Shown here piece after piece: positions 11,202 to 15,429 of a DNA stretch of 15,429 nt. Each line of letters opens with the position of its first letter. Position 1 is the stretch's first letter. This stretch comes from Massilia sp. UBA2604 (GTDB lineage: Bacteria; Pseudomonadota; Gammaproteobacteria; Burkholderiales; Burkholderiaceae_D): NCBI GenBank assembly GCA_002339265.1, contig DDKG01000197.1:1-15429 (forward strand), written 5' to 3'. A program made the position numbers and the translations under genes. The notes under the pieces are model-generated. The model did no database searches. It was not told the origin of the DNA and saw nothing but the letters and a program-made list of their open reading frames with translations.

Positions 11202-12710
11202 CTAAGTGCGGCCGCGCAATGCGGCCGCCACCGCCTTCGCTCCCTCCCCGATCTGGGCCTCGTCGAAGGCCGCAAACCCCATCACCAGCGACGGCGCCAG
11301 CCGCGCCCGCGCGCAATAGCGCTCCAATGGAAACGCCGTGAGGCCGGCCGCGTTCAGGCGCTGCCAGGCCTCGCGTTCTTCATGCGCCAGCAGCCGCGTC
11401 ACCACGTCCAGCCCCGCCGTGACCGCCGGCGCCGCGATCAATCCCTGCCAATGCTTCGCCGCCGCGTCTTCGAAAGCCGCGGCGCGGCCGGCATACACGC
11501 GCCGCATGCGCCGCACGTGGCGGTCGAAGTGGCCGTCGTCGATGAAGTCGGCCAGCACCGCCTGCGACAGGGCGTTGGCATTGCGCGCGGCCAGCGACGC
11601 GGCGCGCACGAACGGGTCGACCAGCTGCCAGGGCAGCGCCACGAAGGCCAGCCGGATCGCCGGAAACAGCAGCTTGCTGAAGGTGCCGGCCAGGACCACG
11701 TGCGATTCTGCCCCTTCCATGCTGCGCAGCGCCGGCACCGGCTTCGCGGCGAAGCGGTATTCGCTGTCGTAGTCGTCCTCGAACACGATGGCGCCGTGCG
11801 CGCGCGCCCACTGCAGGAGGGCCAGCCTGCGCTCCGGCGACAGCGCCATGCCCAGCGGCGCCTGGCGCGCCGGCGTCACGTAGGCCAGACGCGCATCCGG
11901 CGCTGCCGCCAATGCCTCGTGCACCCGCATGCCGTCCTCGTCGACGGCGACGTCGACCACCCGCGCGCCGTGCGCATGCATGGCCTGGCGCGCGCCGGGA
12001 TAGCCGGGATCTTCCATCCATGCCGCCTCGCCCGGCGCGACTAGCAGCCGCAGGCAGATGTCCAACGCCTGCTGCACGCTGCCCAGGATCACGATCTGGT
12101 CGGGCGAGACCGCCACCCCGCGCGCCAGGTCCAGGTGGCGCGCGATCGCGGCGCGCAGCGGCGCCAGGCCGGCGGCCTCGTTCTCGGACAGGATCGCCAG
12201 CTTCGAGGGCCGCAGGTGGCGTCCGTGCAGGCGCCGCCACAGGTCGATCGGGAAACCGCGCACGTCGCAGCGGTGCGGGTGGAAGGCGGGCGGCAAGCCG
12301 CTGCCGGGACGCAGCGGGAAGGCGGGCGCTTGCATGCCGACGTTGCGCAGCCAGGGGCCGCCGGGCTCGAACTGCGGCGGCGGTGCGTCCAGCACGCGCA
12401 CCGGGGCGGGCCCAGCCTGCAGCCTGGCGTCCGGCAGCACCCGGCTGACCCGGGTGCCGCTGCCATGCAGCGCCTGCAGATAGCCTTCGGACAGCAGCTG
12501 GTCGTAGGCCAGCTGCACGGTGCCGCGCGCCAGCGCGTACTGCCGCGCCAGCGAACGGGTGCCGGGCAGCCGCGCGCCTTCCGCCAGGCGGCCGTCCAGG
12601 ATGGCCTGGCGCAGGCTGCGGTAGAGCCAGCGTTGCAGCGTTTCGCCGGCGGCGGGCGCACCGAGCGCCAGTTCGCTGTGGCTCGATCGGATGGGCGATG
12701 CCTCTGTCAT
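11202..12710 (-). CDS. MocR-family transcriptional regulator (GntR HTH + aminotransferase-like domain)
   Basis: A 502-residue PLP-binding transcription factor. Residues ~22-90 are a GntR-type winged helix (LYRSLRQAILDGRLAEGARL, PGTRSLARQYALARGTVQLA, YDQLLSEGYLQALHGSGT). After a linker, residues ~150-495 have the fold-type I aminotransferase pattern: ILGSVQQALDICLRLL, WMEDPGYPGAR, YVTPARQAPLG, FEDDYDSEYRF (around D312-D315) and the PLP lysine K346 in AGTFSKLLFPAIRLAF. MocR proteins often control a divergent gene, sometimes in response to PLP or amino compounds; the divergent oxidoreductase gene starts 96 bp away, with a perfect inverted repeat between them. PdxR-like, GabR-like or other MocR roles cannot be told apart here. 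Its start at 12710 lacks a clear ribosome-binding site. Confidence 0.92.
   Translation of the reverse strand: MTEASPIRSSHSELALGAPAAGETLQRWLYRSLRQAILDGRLAEGARLPGTRSLARQYALARGTVQLAYDQLLSEGYLQALHGSGTRVSRVLPDARLQAGPAPVRVLDAPPPQFEPGGPWLRNVGMQAPAFPLRPGSGLPPAFHPHRCDVRGFPIDLWRRLHGRHLRPSKLAILSENEAAGLAPLRAAIARHLDLARGVAVSPDQIVILGSVQQALDICLRLLVAPGEAAWMEDPGYPGARQAMHAHGARVVDVAVDEDGMRVHEALAAAPDARLAYVTPARQAPLGMALSPERRLALLQWARAHGAIVFEDDYDSEYRFAAKPVPALRSMEGAESHVVLAGTFSKLLFPAIRLAFVALPWQLVDPFVRAASLAARNANALSQAVLADFIDDGHFDRHVRRMRRVYAGRAAAFEDAAAKHWQGLIAAPAVTAGLDVVTRLLAHEEREAWQRLNAAGLTAFPLERYCARARLAPSLVMGFAAFDEAQIGEGAKAVAAALRGRT
11208..11228. terminator. GC-rich hairpin at convergent gltD/MocR ends
   Basis: Two GCGGCCGC boxes (11208-11215 and 11221-11228) surround GCAAT and can form a strong 8-bp stem. 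The hairpin lies 16 bp after the gltD stop, inside the last codons of the convergent MocR gene. There is no T-run, so it could slow RNA polymerase or protect the gltD 3' end; intrinsic termination is doubtful. Confidence 0.4.
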
Positions 12711-12736
12711 GAGAAGTGGATCAATCGTTTGTAGGA

Positions 12737-12764
12737 AGACTGGCTCAATACATCAGTCCAGTCT
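12737..12764. promoter_or_regulatory. candidate operator between divergent MocR and oxidoreductase genes
   Basis: AGACTGG (12737-12743) and CCAGTCT (12758-12764) are perfect 7-bp inverted arms around a 14-bp spacer, so arm centres are two helical turns apart. The 96-bp divergent region (12711-12806) is the only place for the promoters of both genes. MocR regulators bind such paired sites in divergent promoters. A minus-strand TTGAGC (12750-12745), 17 bp, ATTGAT pair next to it could be the promoter of the regulator, giving autorepression. Confidence 0.5.
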
Positions 12765-12806
12765 ACCGCCAGAATCCATGCATCGACAACCCAACCAGGA
12801 GACATC

Positions 12807-14015
12807 ATGATCCAGAACGTCATCATCGCCGGCAGCGGCTTCGCCGGCCTGTGGGCCGCCATCGCCGCCGCCCGCGCCGCCTTTGTGGCCGGCAAGTCGG
12901 ACGAACTTGCCATCACCGTCGTGTCCCCAAGCGCCGAGCTGCACATCCGCCCGCGCCTGTACGAGGCAAGGCTCGACGATATGGCGCCCGAGCTGGGCCC
13001 GCTGTTCACCGCCGTCGGCGTGCGCCACGTGGCGGGCCGCATCGACAGGATCGATGCAAAACAACGTACAGTGGCGCTGGCCCTGAACGACGGCAGCCAC
13101 GCCACCCTGCCGTACGACCGCTTCGTGCTGGCCACCGGCAGCCAGGTGGTGACGCCGGACGTGCCGGGCCTGGCCGAGTATGGCTTCAACGTCGACCAGC
13201 TGCAACAGGCCGAAAGGCTGGAGCGCCATCTGCAAGGCCTGGCCAGCCGGCCGCCGAGCCAGGCGCGCGACACCGTGGTGGTGGCGGGCGCCGGTTTCAC
13301 CGGCCTCGAGACCGCCACCGAGATGCCGGAGCGCCTGCGCGCCATCCTGGGCCAGGACGCGAAGGTCCGGGTCCTGATGCTGGAACATGCGCCGGTGGTC
13401 GGCCCGGAACTCGGCGCCGGCCCACGCCCCGTGATCGAGGAAGCGCTGCGCGAAGTCGGCGTCGAGGCTATCACGTCCGCCGGCGTGGCCGCGATCGGTC
13501 CCGGCGGCGTGGTGACGTCCGATGGCCGCACGTTCGAAGCCGCCACCGTGATCTGGACCGCCGGCATGCGCGCCAATCCGCTGGCCGGACAGGTCGGCGG
13601 AGAGGTCGACCGCTTCGGCCGCGTGCATGCCGACCCTTATTTGCGCGCGCCGGGAACGGACGGCATCTACGTCACCGGCGACGTGGCGCGCGCCGCCACC
13701 GATGACGAGGGCAATGTGGCTGCGATGTCCTGCCAGCACGCGCTGAGCCTGGGCCGCGTGGCCGGCTACAACGCGGTGGCCGAACTCGTGGGCCTGCCGC
13801 TGCACGCCTACAGCCAGCCGAAGTACGTGACCTGCCTCGACCTTGGCCCCTGGGGCGCCTTGTATACAGAGGGCTGGGATCGCCAGGTCAGGCTGACCCG
13901 CGAAGAGGGCAAGGCGCTCAAGCGCACCATCAACACCCAGTGGATCTATCCGCCGGCCCCCGATCGCGACGCCGCCTTCGCCCTGGCGCGCCCGGACCAC
14001 GTGATCGTTCCATGA
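12807..14015 (+). CDS. NDH-2-like FAD-dependent NAD(P)H oxidoreductase
   Basis: A 402-residue two-dinucleotide-fold flavoprotein. The FAD motif is GSGFAG (9-14) at the very N-terminus, the NAD(P)H motif is GAGFTG (161-166), and the C-terminal FAD segment is YVTGDVARA (D292). The order and length fit the type II NADH:quinone dehydrogenase-like family (Pyr_redox_2). Segments such as LYEARLDDMAPELGPLF and LPYDRFVLATGSQV are typical. No transmembrane helix is seen; NDH-2 proteins attach peripherally to the membrane. The ATG at 12807 follows AGGAGA (12797-12802). Its stop overlaps the start of the next ORF (ATGA at 14012-14015), so they are translationally coupled. It is probably regulated by the divergent MocR protein. 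The electron acceptor (quinone or other) cannot be decided. Confidence 0.9.
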   Translation: MIQNVIIAGSGFAGLWAAIAAARAAFVAGKSDELAITVVSPSAELHIRPRLYEARLDDMAPELGPLFTAVGVRHVAGRIDRIDAKQRTVALALNDGSHATLPYDRFVLATGSQVVTPDVPGLAEYGFNVDQLQQAERLERHLQGLASRPPSQARDTVVVAGAGFTGLETATEMPERLRAILGQDAKVRVLMLEHAPVVGPELGAGPRPVIEEALREVGVEAITSAGVAAIGPGGVVTSDGRTFEAATVIWTAGMRANPLAGQVGGEVDRFGRVHADPYLRAPGTDGIYVTGDVARAATDDEGNVAAMSCQHALSLGRVAGYNAVAELVGLPLHAYSQPKYVTCLDLGPWGALYTEGWDRQVRLTREEGKALKRTINTQWIYPPAPDRDAAFALARPDHVIVP

Positions 14016-14440
14016 AGGCGCACTGGTTTGCGGCGCCGCTGGCGGCCGCCGTCTATCCCTGGCTGCTGGCCCTGTACCACGCGGCGGCGAAGGAGGTCGA
14101 ACGCGGCGCAGGTGCAGGCACAGGCGCCGGCGATGCCGGCGATCGCCTTCGGCGCCGCGCTGCAGCTCGGGCGCCTGAACGACCCCAGCCCGGCCGAACT
14201 GGCGGCGCGCCGACCGGCATGCCGCTCGACCCGTGGAATATCCGCCTGCTGCCGTATTACCTGGGCGCGGTATTCTTCGTGGTGGCGCATGCCTTCTGCG
14301 GCCTGCGCATCGTGATGCTGGCGCACCATGCGCCGCGCGCCGGCGCCGACCGCGTGCTGGCGGGCGGCATCGTGTTCGCCGCGCTGCTGGCCACCACCAT
14401 CATTCTCGCGATGTGCGGCCTGCGCCTGGACTTCGCCTGA
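14012..14440 (+). pseudogene. small membrane-protein ORF, probably frame-damaged
   Basis: In the start frame this reads 142 residues: a first hydrophobic segment (WFAAPLAAAVYPWLLALYHA), a strange Gly/Ala/Arg-rich middle, then DPWNIRLLPYYLGAVFFVVA, AHAFCGLRIVMLAHH and a last hydrophobic segment (GGIVFAALLATTIILAMCGL). Between about 14100 and 14215 the start frame has many codons ending in A or T, whereas the +1 frame is almost all G/C-ending and reads sensibly (AAQVQAQAPAMPAIAFGAA, LQLGRLNDPSPAELAARR). The reading frame therefore seems to leave and re-enter, as after a one-base change plus an internal deletion. I do not recognise the family with certainty; the C-terminal part resembles a quinone/heme-type membrane anchor. 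It overlaps the oxidoreductase stop by ATGA. An intact but unusual small protein is the alternative. Confidence 0.5.
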
Positions 14441-14468
14441 CGCTTTTCAACCTTAGCCGAAAGACCCT

Positions 14469-15086
14469 ATGAACATCCTGCACATCAGCGCCAGCCCGCG
14501 CGGCGCGCAAGCCGCGAGCCGCGCCCTGTCCAACCACGTCGTCGAGCGCCTGCTGGCGCGCCATCCCGGCGCCGCCGTCACCTTGCGCGAGCTGGCCGGC
14601 GTGGAAGGAGAAGATGCGCTGCCCCACATCGACGCCGGCTATGCGCTGGCGCTGTCGAGCGCGGCCAACGAGCCGGGCGTCGACGGCGCGCAGCTGCGCT
14701 CCGACGGCCTGATCGAGGAACTGGTGCGCGCCGACGTCGTCGTGATCGGCACCCCGATGCACAACCTGACGGTGCCGTCGACGCTGAAATCCTGGATCGA
14801 CCACGTGGTGCGCATCAACCGCACCATGCGCCCGACGCCGGAAGGGAAGGTCGGCAACCTGCATGATCGCCCGGTCTACCTGGCGCTGGCCAGCGGCGGC
14901 ATCCGCACCGGCGAACGGGCGCGCCAGCCCGACTTCCTCGAACCCTATCTGCGCGCCATCCTGGCCATGATCGGCCTGAAGGACGTGACGGTGTTTTCGG
15001 CCGAGGGACAGGCGCTGGGCGCCGAGCGGGCAGCCGAGGGACGCGCGCGCGCGTGGGCCGAGGTGGAGCGCCATTTCGGCGGCTGA
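14469..15086 (+). CDS. azoR: FMN-dependent NADH-azoreductase / NAD(P)H oxidoreductase (flavodoxin-like)
   Basis: This 205-residue protein has the flavodoxin_2 fold. The N-terminus MNILHISASPRGAQAASRAL carries the FMN phosphate loop, and PMHNLTVPSTLKSWIDHVVR (96-115) corresponds to the FMN-contacting P-M-x-N and LKxWIDH motifs of AzoR. YLALASGGIR and the C-terminal IGLKDVTVFSAEGQALG complete the fold. AzoR-type enzymes reduce azo dyes and quinones by two electrons with NADH; the physiological role is probably quinone detoxification. The family assignment is strong, the exact substrate is not. It starts 28 bp after the membrane ORF, with only a weak GAAAGA ribosome-binding sequence, and is probably the third gene of the MocR-linked transcription unit. 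Confidence 0.85.
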   Translation: MNILHISASPRGAQAASRALSNHVVERLLARHPGAAVTLRELAGVEGEDALPHIDAGYALALSSAANEPGVDGAQLRSDGLIEELVRADVVVIGTPMHNLTVPSTLKSWIDHVVRINRTMRPTPEGKVGNLHDRPVYLALASGGIRTGERARQPDFLEPYLRAILAMIGLKDVTVFSAEGQALGAERAAEGRARAWAEVERHFGG

Positions 15087-15114
15087 TAAAGGGTTGCAAG
15101 AATTACATCCAGCG

Positions 15115-15145
15115 TTGACAAAATGGCGACAGAGTATTGCATATC
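15115..15145 (+). promoter_or_regulatory. possible sigma70 promoter
   Basis: A perfect TTGACA lies at 15115-15120. Downstream, TATTGCATATC (15135-15145) offers only imperfect -10 boxes (for example CATATC with a 19-bp spacer). It would transcribe rightwards into the AT-rich region. Confidence 0.3.
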
Positions 15146-15223
15146 CTGTCACTTGTTATTCCGTCACCTTGCCCCAAGATTATGGTGCGGCGCAAAAAGC
15201 GAGGCTTTCGGCGCCAGTAATTA

Positions 15224-15257
15224 GGAGGAGCTTAAACCCGCTCCTTCGTGCATTTTT
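15224..15257 (+). terminator. terminator-like hairpin downstream of azoR
   Basis: GGAGGAGC (15224-15231) pairs with GCTCCTTC (15240-15247), an 8-bp stem with one G-T pair and the loop TTAAACCC. Five T follow at 15253-15257 after a short GTGCA. The displaced T-run weakens the call. It could end the azoR transcript or a short RNA from the -35 box at 15115. Confidence 0.45.
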
Positions 15258-15429
15258 GGATGCAGCTTATTGATAAAATTCAATGATGCCAATATTGTGA
15301 AACATACATATCTCAACAAAAACAATAACTTATGAGCGGATTTAGCTGACTCGTTAGTTATTAGTGTTGTAATAGTACGTCGCCGCTCGGGGGTAAAATC
15401 GGGTCCCCCAAGCAGGTAAATAGCTTTCT

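Larger units (their letters stand above)
15087..15429. other. AT-rich intergenic region, no supported gene
   Basis: This 343-bp stretch is clearly more AT-rich than the genes before it. All frames are interrupted by stops and no protein is recognisable. It holds a consensus -35 box (15115), a terminator-like hairpin (15224-15247), a small TGCAT/ATGCA hairpin (15249-15263), and at the end GGGGG (15389-15393) facing CCCCC (15405-15409). It may be the regulatory region of a gene beyond the window. Confidence 0.6.

Noticed and set aside
11382..12734. Plus-strand open frames opposite the MocR gene
   Set aside because: These are shadows of a complete minus-strand gene with clear GntR and aminotransferase motifs.

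Overview
The window looks like a chromosomal segment of a high-GC betaproteobacterium. The GltB/GltD sequences, the DUF3297 protein, a REP-associated tyrosine transposase with 'GGGACAGAGTC'-type repeats, and scattered inverted repeats of the 'TTCCCGC..GCGGGAA' type together suggest Oxalobacteraceae (Massilia or a close relative). That placement is inferred from recognition of the sequences; no search was run.

Layout. (1) Positions 1-1263 are a degraded locus. A REP-like inverted repeat (23-113) abuts the 3' end of a LysR regulator that has lost its DNA-binding half (117-~773, minus). This joins directly, head to head, to a TauE/SafE exporter that has lost its N-terminal half (~775-1263, plus). 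(2) 1317-1565 (minus) encodes a small DUF3297 protein. (3) 1763-3651 encodes a soluble PAS-type histidine kinase followed by an OmpR-type response regulator. (4) 3650-4787 is a compact mobile-type unit: a RAYT (Y1/HUH transposase) gene with its own intrinsic terminator, between two nested tiers of inverted repeats. Its left end overlaps the stop codon of the response regulator, and its right end lies 7 bp before a candidate promoter of gltB. (5) 4862-11191 is gltBD, encoding the two subunits of NADPH glutamate synthase (ammonium assimilation with glutamine synthetase). The 150-bp gap between the genes holds a second REP-like inverted pair. (6) 11202-12710 (minus) is a MocR/GntR-type regulator with an aminotransferase-fold domain. 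It is divergent from a plus-strand redox cluster: an NDH-2-like FAD oxidoreductase, a translationally overlapping membrane-protein ORF that appears frame-damaged, and an AzoR-type FMN NADH oxidoreductase. The divergent intergenic region holds a perfect 7-bp inverted repeat suited to an operator. (7) 15087-15429 is AT-rich with no gene that I can support. It has a consensus -35 box and several hairpins.

How the parts fit. GltBD is the only housekeeping pathway here. The kinase/regulator pair has no visible target and might control genes elsewhere. The MocR regulator probably controls the divergent oxidoreductase cluster, which may handle quinones, flavins or electrophiles. The most noteworthy points are the RAYT unit fitted exactly between the response-regulator stop and the gltB promoter, the reciprocal truncation of a divergent regulator/exporter pair, the REP pair splitting gltB from gltD, and the frame switch in the membrane ORF.
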